Shown here piece after piece: positions 1 to 5,452 of a DNA stretch of 6,647 bases. The stretch covers positions 1-6,647 of the forward strand of contig QMZD01000101.1 of the NCBI GenBank assembly GCA_003662985.1. The letters are read 5' to 3'. Every line of letters starts with the position of its first letter. The stretch's first letter is position 1. The DNA comes from Archaeoglobales archaeon (GTDB taxonomy: Archaea > Halobacteriota > Archaeoglobi > Archaeoglobales > Archaeoglobaceae). The notes below the pieces were generated by a model. It was given only the letters and a program-made list of their open reading frames with translations. It did no database searches and was not told where the DNA came from. The position numbers and the translations under genes were made by a program.

Positions 1-1
1 A

Positions 2-952
2 GAACATTTAAAGGTGCCAATAGACGTTCACTGCCATAACGATTTTGGTTTAGCTGTTGCGAACACCTATGTTGCGGTCTTAGCGGGAGCGAATCAAGTC
101 CAAGTAACTGTGAACGGAATTGGAGAGAGAGCTGGTAATGCGAATCTTGCTGAAGTGGTAATGATCTTGGAGAGCTTCGAAGGAATAGAGACCGGAATCA
201 GAACGGAGTACCTTGTCGAGACATCCAAGTTGGTTGAGAGATTTTCCGGTTTAAAGTTGCCACCGAACACTCCCATAGTTGGGGAGAACGCTTTCAGCCA
301 CGAGAGTGGAATTCACGCCCATGGAGTAATAAAAGAAGCATCAACTTTCGAACCTGGAGTTATAACACCGGAGATGGTGGGCCATAGAAGAAGAATTGTT
401 CTCGGAAAGCATGCAGGAAGGCATCAGATAAAGAAGATTCTTGAAGAAGCTGGTTATCACGTTTCCGACGAGAATCTGACGAAAATAGTAGAAAAGGTCA
501 AGGAGATCGGAGACAGAGGGAAGAGAGTTACCGATCTAGACTTGTTCACGATTGCAGAAGTCGTAATCGGGGAGCTAAAGAAGGAAGAGAGAGCAATTCT
601 CGTTGACGAAATAACAGTACTAACAGGAAACAAGATAACTCCAACAGCAGTGATAAATGCAAATGTCATGGAAGACAGGAAAGTCACATCCGCCATAGGA
701 GTTGGCCCGGTGGATGCTGCCCTTAAAGCCGTCACAGACTTGGTTGGAAAGAGCGTTAAGATTACGGAATTCAAAATGGATGCGATAACCGGTGGTAGTG
801 ACGCCCTTGCCGAGGTCTATGTCACTGTAGAGGACGAGACTGGCAGATCTTTCACTGCTAGGGCTGCTGGGCCGGATATCGTGATGGCGTCAATCGATGC
901 TGTGATAAACGCCGTAAATTATCTCTTAATCCAAAAGAGGATTAACGGCTGA
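2..952 (+). CDS. leuA: 2-isopropylmalate synthase / (R)-citramalate synthase, 5'-truncated by window edge
   Basis: This is the C-terminal part of an alpha-isopropylmalate synthase family enzyme, which condenses acetyl-CoA with a 2-oxoacid in the cytoplasm for leucine or isoleucine synthesis. The frame stays open to position 2 (residues EHLK precede the GTG at 14), so the GTG is internal and the gene starts outside the window. Numbering from that GTG, the HCHND metal-binding motif of the TIM barrel is at 6-10, GIGERAGN at 35-42, and the SGIHAHG motif of the linker at 98-104. A LeuA-type allosteric dimerisation domain fills about 195-308, with SDALAEV and AAGPDIVMASIDA typical of that fold. The regulatory domain suggests feedback control by the end-product amino acid. 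The ENAFSHESGIH wording looks more like LeuA than CimA, but the residues that discriminate the substrate lie upstream. A homocitrate synthase paralogue is less likely. The family is certain; the substrate is not. Confidence 0.9.
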   Translation, partial: EHLKVPIDVHCHNDFGLAVANTYVAVLAGANQVQVTVNGIGERAGNANLAEVVMILESFEGIETGIRTEYLVETSKLVERFSGLKLPPNTPIVGENAFSHESGIHAHGVIKEASTFEPGVITPEMVGHRRRIVLGKHAGRHQIKKILEEAGYHVSDENLTKIVEKVKEIGDRGKRVTDLDLFTIAEVVIGELKKEERAILVDEITVLTGNKITPTAVINANVMEDRKVTSAIGVGPVDAALKAVTDLVGKSVKITEFKMDAITGGSDALAEVYVTVEDETGRSFTARAAGPDIVMASIDAVINAVNYLLIQKRING

Positions 953-989
953 GGGAGTGAAATAAAACACTAAAAAAGGACTGATCCCT

Positions 990-1751
990 ATGTTGGAACT
1001 CATAGACTCTCACTGCCATCTTCAAATGGAGAATTTCGACAGAGATAGGGAAGAAGTGATTAGAAGGGCTTTGGCTTCGGGAGTTAGTGAGATCATCGTC
1101 TCAGGCTTTGATTCTATCTCGAATTTCAAGGCACTCGAGCTTAATTCAAAGAGAAACCTCCATGTTACCCTCGGGCTCTCCCCAAACATGAGAAGGAACG
1201 AAAACTTGGAGTTCATCAAATCACAGATCATTGAGAATGCAAAAAGAATCGTGGCTGTTGGTGAGATTGGACTTGATAGGGTGAAGAGCAGACTTCCATT
1301 TAATAAACAGAAGGGTATTTTTAAGGAGTTTTTGGAGCTGGCCAGAGAAATTAACAAACCTGTAGTGATTCACGCCAGAGAAGCGGAGCTGGAAGCAATC
1401 GAGATTGCAAGGAGATATGACGTTGAGTGTATGCTCCACTGCTTTAACGGGAGTCTTAAGGCCTTAAAAGCTGCTCAAGATTCCGGATGTGTTATCTCAA
1501 TCTCCACGATGATCGTGTTTTCTGAAAAACAGAAGAGAATTGCTAGAGAAGCAAATGTGGAGGATCTTGTTATTGAAACAGATAGCCCCTTCCTTTCGCC
1601 AAGGAGAGGAAGAAACGAACCTGCTTACGTCAGATATGCCCTTGAAGAGATCTCAAAAATTAAAGAAATTGAGGAGGAGGAGCTTGCAAGCGTTTTAACG
1701 GCAAACAGCAGGAAATTTTACAGGCTTGAATGCCCGGATACCCTCGGCTAA
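990..1751 (+). CDS. TatD-family metal-dependent hydrolase (putative DNase)
   Basis: This 253-residue protein belongs to the TatD family of the amidohydrolase superfamily: cytoplasmic TIM-barrel, divalent-metal-dependent phosphoesterases, some shown to be 3'-5' DNases or RNases. All metal ligands are present in order: DSHCHL (H8 and H10), GEIGLD (E92), VIHARE (H128), LHCFNG (H150) and ETDSPF (D198). The usual C-terminal family tail is recognisable as ANSRKFYRL near 238-246. The length matches full-size family members (about 250-265). The ATG at 990 places the DSHCH motif at the normal distance from the N-terminus, and a weak ribosome site (AGGACTGATC, 978-987) precedes it. It lies 37 bases after the leuA-like gene, same strand, with no clear terminator between, so co-transcription is plausible without a functional link. 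Archaeal members are poorly characterised, so the substrate remains open. Confidence 0.93.
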   Translation: MLELIDSHCHLQMENFDRDREEVIRRALASGVSEIIVSGFDSISNFKALELNSKRNLHVTLGLSPNMRRNENLEFIKSQIIENAKRIVAVGEIGLDRVKSRLPFNKQKGIFKEFLELAREINKPVVIHAREAELEAIEIARRYDVECMLHCFNGSLKALKAAQDSGCVISISTMIVFSEKQKRIAREANVEDLVIETDSPFLSPRRGRNEPAYVRYALEEISKIKEIEEEELASVLTANSRKFYRLECPDTLG

Positions 1752-1820
1752 AATTAAGATCGCCACCAAGGCACAACTAAGGCTTACAATTCAGAAAAAC
1801 AAACCAAATTACAAAATCCA

Positions 1821-1862
1821 TTATGATGTTTAATCACTCAAAAAATTTTTTAAACATCCTAA
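1821..1862. repeat. Long imperfect inverted repeat upstream of the NYN gene
   Basis: The arms 1821-1833 (TTATGATGTTTAA) and 1850-1862 (TTAAACATCCTAA) are reverse complements at 12 of 13 positions, with a 16-base spacer. The spacer and the inner end of the right arm include A6T6 (1840-1851), itself a palindrome. The right arm ends just before the candidate BRE/TATA of the NYN gene. It could be a double operator site, or a hairpin at the end of the tatD transcript, although the only T-run lies inside the hairpin rather than after it. The rest of the 1752-1897 gap holds nothing recognisable. Confidence 0.6.
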
Positions 1863-1874
1863 CCAAAGTTTATT
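1863..1874 (+). promoter_or_regulatory. Archaeal BRE/TATA promoter of the NYN-domain gene
   Basis: CCAAAGTTTATT resembles a purine-rich BRE followed by a TTTATA-like box. Its centre is about 26 bases upstream of the ATG at 1898, which would give a leaderless or almost leaderless mRNA. An alternative TATA, TTTTTTAAA at 1846-1854, would give a leader of about 20 bases that carries the GGTAGTGATG sequence just before the ATG. The sequence does not decide between them. Confidence 0.55.
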
Positions 1875-1897
1875 GACCTTTTAATGGTAGTGATGAG

Positions 1898-2500
1898 ATG
1901 GCACTTAAGAAGAGCATAAGTCTGGGGAAGCTCCAGAAGATAAGAAATTACATTTCTTCAAGAAGAACCGACAGAAAAAAGGTAGGACTTCTTATCGATG
2001 GCCCCAACATGCTTAGAAAGGAGTTCAACATAAACCTCCACGAGATAAGGGAGATAATAAACGAATATGGTGATATTAAGGTTGCAAGGGTTTTCTTGAA
2101 TCAGTATGCGGGAGACAAGCTTGTGGAGGCGATAGAGAATCAAGGATTCGAGCCAATTATCACATCCGGCGATGTTGACGTCAGAATGGCGGTTGAGGCA
2201 ATGGAACTCATCTACAATGAGTCAATAGATGCCTTAGCCCTTGTCACCAGGGATGCAGACTTCAAGGCCGTGCTTAAAAAAGCGATGGAGATGGGAAAAG
2301 AGACGATAATCATAGGTGCAGAACCTGGCTTTTCTGCTGCACTTAAAAACTCAGCAGATATAGCGATAATCCTGAATCAAGAGGATTTTGAGGAGGTTGG
2401 AGAAGAGGGCGAGGCTGAAGTAAGGATTACTTCCAGTAATCCAGAAACCATAGATGAGGTCATCGAGGTTTCAGAGAAATCCACTCGTTCGCCTCTTTAG
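1898..2500 (+). CDS. NYN-domain (LabA/DUF88-like, PIN-type) putative RNase
   Basis: This 200-residue protein has a NYN domain, the PIN-like nuclease fold found in LabA and related archaeal proteins (TIGR00288-type). Its predicted role is metal-dependent RNA cleavage in the cytoplasm. The acidic active-site positions are all visible: D34 in LLIDGPNM with N37 beside it, D92 and D94 in TSGDVDVRMAVEAM, and D119 and D121 in TRDADF. The domain spans about 28-162. A basic N-terminal stretch (K4 to K28) may bind nucleic acid. The tail after about 163 is strongly acidic and probably disordered. The ATG at 1898 is preceded by GGTAGTGATG, which resembles the anti-16S sequence, and by a TATA element. The next gene begins 54 bases downstream behind its own promoter, so this is probably a single-gene unit. 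The fold is confident; the RNA target is unknown. Confidence 0.9.
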   Translation: MALKKSISLGKLQKIRNYISSRRTDRKKVGLLIDGPNMLRKEFNINLHEIREIINEYGDIKVARVFLNQYAGDKLVEAIENQGFEPIITSGDVDVRMAVEAMELIYNESIDALALVTRDADFKAVLKKAMEMGKETIIIGAEPGFSAALKNSADIAIILNQEDFEEVGEEGEAEVRITSSNPETIDEVIEVSEKSTRSPL

Positions 2501-2511
2501 TTTTCATACGG

Positions 2512-2518
2512 ATTTTTT
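2512..2518 (+). terminator. T-run, possible archaeal terminator after the NYN gene
   Basis: ATTTTTT lies 12 bases after the NYN stop codon and just before the TATA element of the next gene. Archaeal RNA polymerase can terminate at T-runs without a hairpin. Other than position there is no further support. Confidence 0.35.
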
Positions 2519-2520
2519 GC

Positions 2521-2534
2521 TTATACTTATATAC
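2521..2534 (+). promoter_or_regulatory. TATA box of the mfnD-like gene, predicted leaderless
   Basis: TTATACTTATATAC contains a good TATA box (TTATATA, 2527-2533) centred 25 bases before the ATG at 2555. There is no Shine-Dalgarno-like sequence in the pyrimidine-rich bases between, so a leaderless transcript starting at or next to the ATG is the simplest reading. Confidence 0.65.
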
Positions 2535-2554
2535 CTTTCATCTGTTCTTGTTTC

Positions 2555-3592
2555 ATGGATGTCTTCCTCTTTGAATATGTGACCTCCGGTGGTGAAGTTC
2601 CTGAAGAGATCGTGACAGAAGGTTTAGGTATGTTCAAGTCCCTTTATATGGGTTTCACAGGAGTTTCAGGTGTTGACAGGGTTAATTCCTTCGTAAAACC
2701 GGCGTACAGGGATTCACTATTCCTCAGAATTCCCCATTACGATATTACCGGAATTGCTTTCACCGATCTCTCGGACATCAAACAAAAAGTAGAAGAGTAC
2801 GCTGAAAAGTCCGGGTGCTCCCTGATTATCGCTCCAGAGGATGATCACTTACTTTTAAATCTTACAAAAATTGCAGAAAAAAGAAGTGAGAACCTCGGAT
2901 CCAGCAGCAAAGGGATCGCTATTGCCTCAGACAAGTGGGAAGTGTATAAGAAACTAAGGAGAAAAGTTAACGTCCCTTTGACCTCAGAAAAACCCCTTGA
3001 ACCTCCTTTTGTTATGAAACCAAAAACTTCATGTGGCGGAGAGAGGATTGAAGTTGTCAAAAAAGAGGCATTCAAAAAAGAGATATTCAAAATTAAACCT
3101 GGATTTATCGCTCAGGAATTAATTGAGGGGATAAATCTAAGTGTTAGTATGCTTGTAGGAGATGATTTAAACCTCCTAAGCGTTAATGGGCAGATAATTG
3201 AGAACTTCAGGTATAAAGGTGCTGAAGTTCCCGCTCAAATTGATAAAGAAGACTTTAAGCTTGTTTTTGATGAGGCAGTAAAGGCCGTGGAATGCATAAA
3301 AGGTCTGCATGGCTATGTTGGAGTTGATGTCGTGCTTTCTGATGTACCTTACATAATCGAGGTAAACGCAAGACTAACAACCCCCTCTATCATCTTCGAT
3401 AGAGTTTATCAGACGAATCTGGCGGAATTGCTTTTCAAGAATCATTATGGTGGATTGGATAGTGTTGAACTAAATCCTCAGGCTTCATTCAGACTGGAAA
3501 AAGCTGAAAAAGATAAATTCAAGTATAAAATACGAGATGTGGAGGTAATCGTAAAATACGGAAAATATGCACTTATTTTTTACAAAGTATAA
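2555..3592 (+). CDS. mfnD: ATP-grasp ligase, probable tyramine--L-glutamate ligase (methanofuran biosynthesis)
   Basis: This 345-residue ATP-grasp protein matches the COG1821/MfnD type. Methanococcal MfnD uses ATP to join tyramine to glutamate, an early step in methanofuran synthesis. Methanofuran is the first C1 carrier in methanogens and also serves Archaeoglobales. The N-terminus begins FEYVTSGG (6-13), the usual opening of this family. SDKWEVY (125-131) starts the ATP-grasp core. FVMKPKTSCGG (152-162) carries the ATP-binding lysine K155 and a flexible loop, QELIEG is at 187-192, and IIEVNAR (267-273) supplies the metal ligands E269 and N271. About 55 residues after the last TTPS motif form a lysine-rich C-terminal part whose role I cannot assign. 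No signal peptide or membrane segment is seen. It has its own promoter, so linkage to the NYN gene is only positional. A different amino-acid ligase of the same ATP-grasp group cannot be excluded. Confidence 0.8.
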   Translation: MDVFLFEYVTSGGEVPEEIVTEGLGMFKSLYMGFTGVSGVDRVNSFVKPAYRDSLFLRIPHYDITGIAFTDLSDIKQKVEEYAEKSGCSLIIAPEDDHLLLNLTKIAEKRSENLGSSSKGIAIASDKWEVYKKLRRKVNVPLTSEKPLEPPFVMKPKTSCGGERIEVVKKEAFKKEIFKIKPGFIAQELIEGINLSVSMLVGDDLNLLSVNGQIIENFRYKGAEVPAQIDKEDFKLVFDEAVKAVECIKGLHGYVGVDVVLSDVPYIIEVNARLTTPSIIFDRVYQTNLAELLFKNHYGGLDSVELNPQASFRLEKAEKDKFKYKIRDVEVIVKYGKYALIFYKV

Positions 3593-3647
3593 GGGGAAAA
3601 GCCAGAAGTATAAAGTCAGAGAAATGGAGCACCGATTACTAACCAAG

Positions 3648-3658
3648 CAAAGTTTATC
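3648..3658 (+). promoter_or_regulatory. BRE/TATA promoter of the HTH_10 regulator, predicted leaderless
   Basis: CAAAGTTTATC is centred about 27 bases before the ATG at 3683. The intervening bases (ending ATTCCTCACACT) contain no Shine-Dalgarno site, so the mRNA is probably leaderless. The ten bases CAAAGTTTAT are identical to those in front of the NYN gene. Confidence 0.65.
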
Positions 3659-3682
3659 TACCAGAAAATAATTCCTCACACT

Positions 3683-4300
3683 ATGCTTGAAGTTCAAATC
3701 AAAACCTCCTTACCAGAGTCATGCGTGCTTGGAGCTTTGGACGAAATTTTAACTCATGCGATCATGGAGGTGGAGGGTTTAACAGAGGTAAACGACGAAA
3801 TCAAAGGGCTTTTAAGTGTCAGAGCAAGGAAAATCGAGGACATAATCGAGAACCTCCCCTCCTACTGTGAAGGAATAAGCGTATCATCAAAGGAGGCAAA
3901 AGTTCTTGTAAAGGAGCATACTTGTTTGCTCGCTCATTCTATAATAGCCTCAGGATGTTTGATTACCAAAGCAAACCTCGATGGGAGGAAAATCATTTGG
4001 AATGTCGTATGTGATTATGATTCCTTCCTCAGACTTATGAGAAATTTGGAGGAGACCGAAGTTGAATTTGAAATACTCTACAAAGGAAGACCAATTGAAA
4101 GTGGAAGGAAATCCAAAATCACCTACAGAGAAGAGGAGATTCTCAAAATTGCACTAGAAAAAGGATTTTTTGATTTTCCAAAACAAATAAAACTCGAGGA
4201 GCTTGCGGAGATATTTGGGATAGCACCCTCTACCCTTTCAGAGATCCTCAGGAGGGGGCAGAAAAAGGTTTTAAAGAATTACTTCGGGTTAGGGACTTAG
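3683..4300 (+). CDS. Bat-type HTH_10 DNA-binding transcriptional regulator with Cys/His-rich sensor region
   Basis: This 205-residue protein has a C-terminal HTH_10 domain (about 147-200), the helix-turn-helix of haloarchaeal bacterio-opsin activator (Bat) and relatives. It reads TYREEEILKIALEKGFFDFP, then LEELAEIFGIAPSTLSEILRR, where the second block is the recognition HTH. The N-terminal 145 residues have no domain I can name. They hold five cysteines (14, 62, 81, 92, 110), and H79, C81, H85 and C92 cluster in one segment, a possible metal or redox sensing site (inference only). Family members usually act as local or global activators in the cytoplasm. The start is set by the leaderless promoter spacing. 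Its 3' end faces the convergent small HTH gene with only 38 bases between. A 13-base tandem duplication covers the stop codon but does not change the protein end. No target is evident; the neighbouring superoxide reductase is one candidate. Confidence 0.85.
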   Translation: MLEVQIKTSLPESCVLGALDEILTHAIMEVEGLTEVNDEIKGLLSVRARKIEDIIENLPSYCEGISVSSKEAKVLVKEHTCLLAHSIIASGCLITKANLDGRKIIWNVVCDYDSFLRLMRNLEETEVEFEILYKGRPIESGRKSKITYREEEILKIALEKGFFDFPKQIKLEELAEIFGIAPSTLSEILRRGQKKVLKNYFGLGT

Positions 4301-4312
4301 GTTAGGGACTTA
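4287..4312. repeat. 13-base perfect tandem duplication across a stop codon
   Basis: GGTTAGGGACTTA occurs twice head to tail (4287-4299 and 4300-4312), and each copy is followed by G. The stop codon TAG (4298-4300) of the HTH_10 gene spans the junction. With one copy the protein would end at the same residue, so the duplication is neutral for coding. It fills most of the 38-base gap between the two convergent genes. Confidence 0.9.
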
Positions 4313-4338
4313 GTGTAGAGAACGTTTTAGAAATCCGA

Positions 4339-4665
4339 TTAGGTGATTACCCCATCTTTTCTGAGGATTTCACAGATTTTACATACGTACTCAACTTCTT
4401 GGTCAACATTGAATTCTCCTACAACTATTTTCTCAACCAGCTCGTGTATTACCGCCTCCGCATTCTTAGAGGTTTCAATGATGTTTATTCCCTGCTGCCC
4501 CCTTTTGCTGTTCATATATTGAGACACGGCAGCCTGAGTGATACCAAGCATCTCGGCAGCGTCCTTACTCCTGTATCCGTACCTTTCAATGAGCTCCCTC
4601 GCCAGTTTAGCTCTTATTGCCGGCAAAACGTACCTTACGATAACCATACACGGAGGCTTCGTCAT
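4339..4665 (-). CDS. Small archaeal HTH transcriptional regulator (COG2522-like) with C-terminal CxxC
   Basis: This 108-residue protein resembles the archaeal COG2522 group of XRE-like regulators. It opens MTKPPCMVIVRYVLPAIRA and has a helix-turn-helix at about 32-56 (SKDAAEMLGITQAAVSQYMN). The remainder is helical, ending in a VCKICEIL motif with C95 and C98. Together with C6 these cysteines could bind a metal or an iron-sulfur cluster, or form a redox switch; that is inference. The related HTH domain also occurs fused to ThiN in archaeal thiamine regulators, but no ThiN domain is present here. The ATG at 4665 is supported by a TATA-like element about 27 bases upstream and the absence of a Shine-Dalgarno site. 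It is divergent from the superoxide reductase gene, 391 bases away, and convergent with the HTH_10 regulator. Autoregulation or control of the reductase is plausible but unproven. Confidence 0.87.
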   Translation of the reverse strand: MTKPPCMVIVRYVLPAIRAKLARELIERYGYRSKDAAEMLGITQAAVSQYMNSKRGQQGINIIETSKNAEAVIHELVEKIVVGEFNVDQEVEYVCKICEILRKDGVIT

Positions 4666-4688
4666 TAAAAATACTCTACCTACTAAGA

Positions 4689-4700
4689 TTTAAAATTTGG
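4689..4700 (-). promoter_or_regulatory. BRE/TATA promoter of the small HTH regulator
   Basis: Read on the minus strand, CCAAATTTTAAAT has a BRE-like CCAAA followed by TTTTAAAT, centred about 27 bases before the ATG at 4665. The bases between lack a ribosome site, so the transcript is probably leaderless. Confidence 0.55.
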
Positions 4701-4761
4701 GGTCCAATGGAGTTTGCGATGGATTTAGATTATCCACCACAGTTTTGCTCAGAGGATACCT

Positions 4762-4805
4762 CTATATTGGAATAAGAGAAGCCCTATATTGGAATAAAGG
4801 AAGCA
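4762..4805. repeat. 22-base tandem duplication
   Basis: Two head-to-tail copies (4762-4783 and 4784-4805) both start CTATATTGGAATAA and continue to GAAGC, differing at about three positions. The period of 22 is not a multiple of three, which argues against the + strand open frame that covers it being a gene. It lies in the intergenic region between the small HTH regulator and the superoxide reductase. Confidence 0.85.
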
Positions 4806-4824
4806 AACCCTTTGCTGGACTTTC

Positions 4825-4880
4825 CTTTCAAAAATTGACTCCAAAGGATTTTCTTTCAAAGGTTAACCCCAAAGGATTTT
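4825..4880. repeat. 28-base imperfect tandem duplication
   Basis: Two adjacent 28-base units (4825-4852 and 4853-4880) share CTTTCAAA at the start and CCAAAGGATTTT at the end. Their 8-base middles differ at four positions, giving 24 of 28 identical. The divergence suggests an older duplication than the 22-base one beside it, or selection on the two conserved blocks. There is no spacer between units, so this is not a CRISPR array. Confidence 0.85.
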
Positions 4881-4905
4881 TGCAGAGGTCACACTTCTTT
4901 AATGT

Positions 4906-4921
4906 GAACTGTAAACAGTTC
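4906..4921. promoter_or_regulatory. Perfect palindrome, candidate operator
   Basis: GAACTGTAAACAGTTC has 7-base perfect arms around a central AA. The symmetry and size fit a dimeric regulator site. It lies about 135 bases before the superoxide reductase ATG and about 240 bases from the small HTH gene, so it is far from either core promoter. No bound protein can be named. Confidence 0.4.
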
Positions 4922-4984
4922 GGATGGTAACATCTACCTAGGGTAATAAATCCGGGAATAACCAAGTAGGCATTTCAAACTTTC

Positions 4985-4997
4985 AAACTCGGAGTTT
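4985..4997. promoter_or_regulatory. Perfect palindrome just upstream of the superoxide reductase promoter
   Basis: AAACTCGGAGTTT has 6-base perfect arms around one central base and ends 13 bases before the reductase BRE/TATA element. That is a normal place for an archaeal activator site. It is preceded by a short direct repeat, TTTCAAAC twice (4973-4988, the second copy sharing bases with the left arm). Regulation through it is inference. Confidence 0.4.
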
Positions 4998-5009
4998 TTC
5001 CCTCAATCC

Positions 5010-5026
5010 GACAAAATTTAAGTATA
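5010..5026 (+). promoter_or_regulatory. BRE/TATA promoter of the superoxide reductase gene
   Basis: GACAAAATTTAAGTATA contains a BRE-like ACAAAA and a TATA-like TTTAAG. Transcription would begin near 5040-5044, giving a short leader. The exact box is ambiguous because TATAAAAA at 5023-5030 is also a fair match. Confidence 0.5.
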
Positions 5027-5040
5027 AAAATCAATATTCT

Positions 5041-5049
5041 AGGGAGGTG
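5041..5049 (+). promoter_or_regulatory. Strong Shine-Dalgarno site of the superoxide reductase gene
   Basis: AGGGAGGTG is a near-perfect complement of the archaeal 16S 3' end and lies 7 bases before the ATG at 5057, fixing that start. It stands out because most other genes here look leaderless, and suggests high translation of this stress enzyme. Confidence 0.85.
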
Positions 5050-5056
5050 TTTCATT

Positions 5057-5443
5057 ATGGAAGAACTATTTCAATCCGCGGACTGGAAAACCGAAAAGCA
5101 TGTGCCAGTCATAGAGTTACCGGAGAAACTCAAGAAGGGAGAAGTCGTTGAAGTTAGAGTCAGTGTTGGCAAGGAAATTCCCCATCCCAACACAACCGAA
5201 CACCATATAAGGTGGATAAATCTGCTTTTCCTACCTGAAGGGGAAAAGTTCCCATGTGAAATTGGTAGAGTTGAGTTTCTCGCCCATGGAGAATCCGTTG
5301 AAGGGCCGAACACAAGCACGGTTTACGCTGAACCAATCGCTCTTTTCAACTTCAGAACAGAAAAAGCTGGAAAGTTGATAGCCGTTTCTTTCTGCAACAT
5401 CCATGGATTGTGGAAGAACGAAGCTGAAATTAAGCTTGAATAA
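5057..5443 (+). CDS. sor: Superoxide reductase, neelaredoxin type (one-iron, class II)
   Basis: This 128-residue protein is a one-iron superoxide reductase, reducing superoxide to hydrogen peroxide with electrons usually from rubredoxin, without making oxygen. It is a cytoplasmic defence enzyme typical of anaerobes. The catalytic EKHVP motif gives E13, K14 (the lysine that steers superoxide) and ligand H15. HPNTTEHH gives H43 and H49, and CNIHG gives the axial C113 and H116, completing the Fe(His)4Cys centre. It lacks the N-terminal desulforedoxin domain of two-iron desulfoferrodoxins, so it has only centre II, and its length fits archaeal neelaredoxins. It has its own promoter and a strong ribosome site, and stands downstream of a divergent HTH regulator with CxxC. 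Its stop is 9 bases from the end of the convergent methyltransferase. No rubredoxin or rubrerythrin gene is in the window. Confidence 0.96.
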   Translation: MEELFQSADWKTEKHVPVIELPEKLKKGEVVEVRVSVGKEIPHPNTTEHHIRWINLLFLPEGEKFPCEIGRVEFLAHGESVEGPNTSTVYAEPIALFNFRTEKAGKLIAVSFCNIHGLWKNEAEIKLE

Positions 5444-5452
5444 AGTTTCTTA

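Noticed and set aside
457..774. 105-codon antisense open frame inside the leuA-like gene
   Set aside because: Antisense to strongly conserved coding sequence; a codon-bias shadow with no promoter.
1889..1900. Box C-like sequence GTGATGA of a C/D guide RNA
   Set aside because: No matching box D (CTGA) at the right distance; the motif is part of the ribosome-site region of the NYN gene.
4720..4736. Short inverted repeat TGGAT-N7-ATCCA
   Set aside because: Five-base arms are expected by chance and it does not align with a promoter element.
4762..4880. CRISPR array
   Set aside because: Repeat units are directly adjacent with no spacers, only two copies each, and of two different lengths.
4697..4930. 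77-codon open frame on the + strand starting at TTG
   Set aside because: It overlaps tandem repeats of 22 and 28 bases, neither a multiple of three, has no ribosome site or ATG, and resembles no protein family.
4933..4970. Hairpin between CTAC (4934-4937) and GTAG (4966-4969) with an inner GGT/ACC pairing
   Set aside because: Arms are short and interrupted by bulges; not distinguishable from chance.
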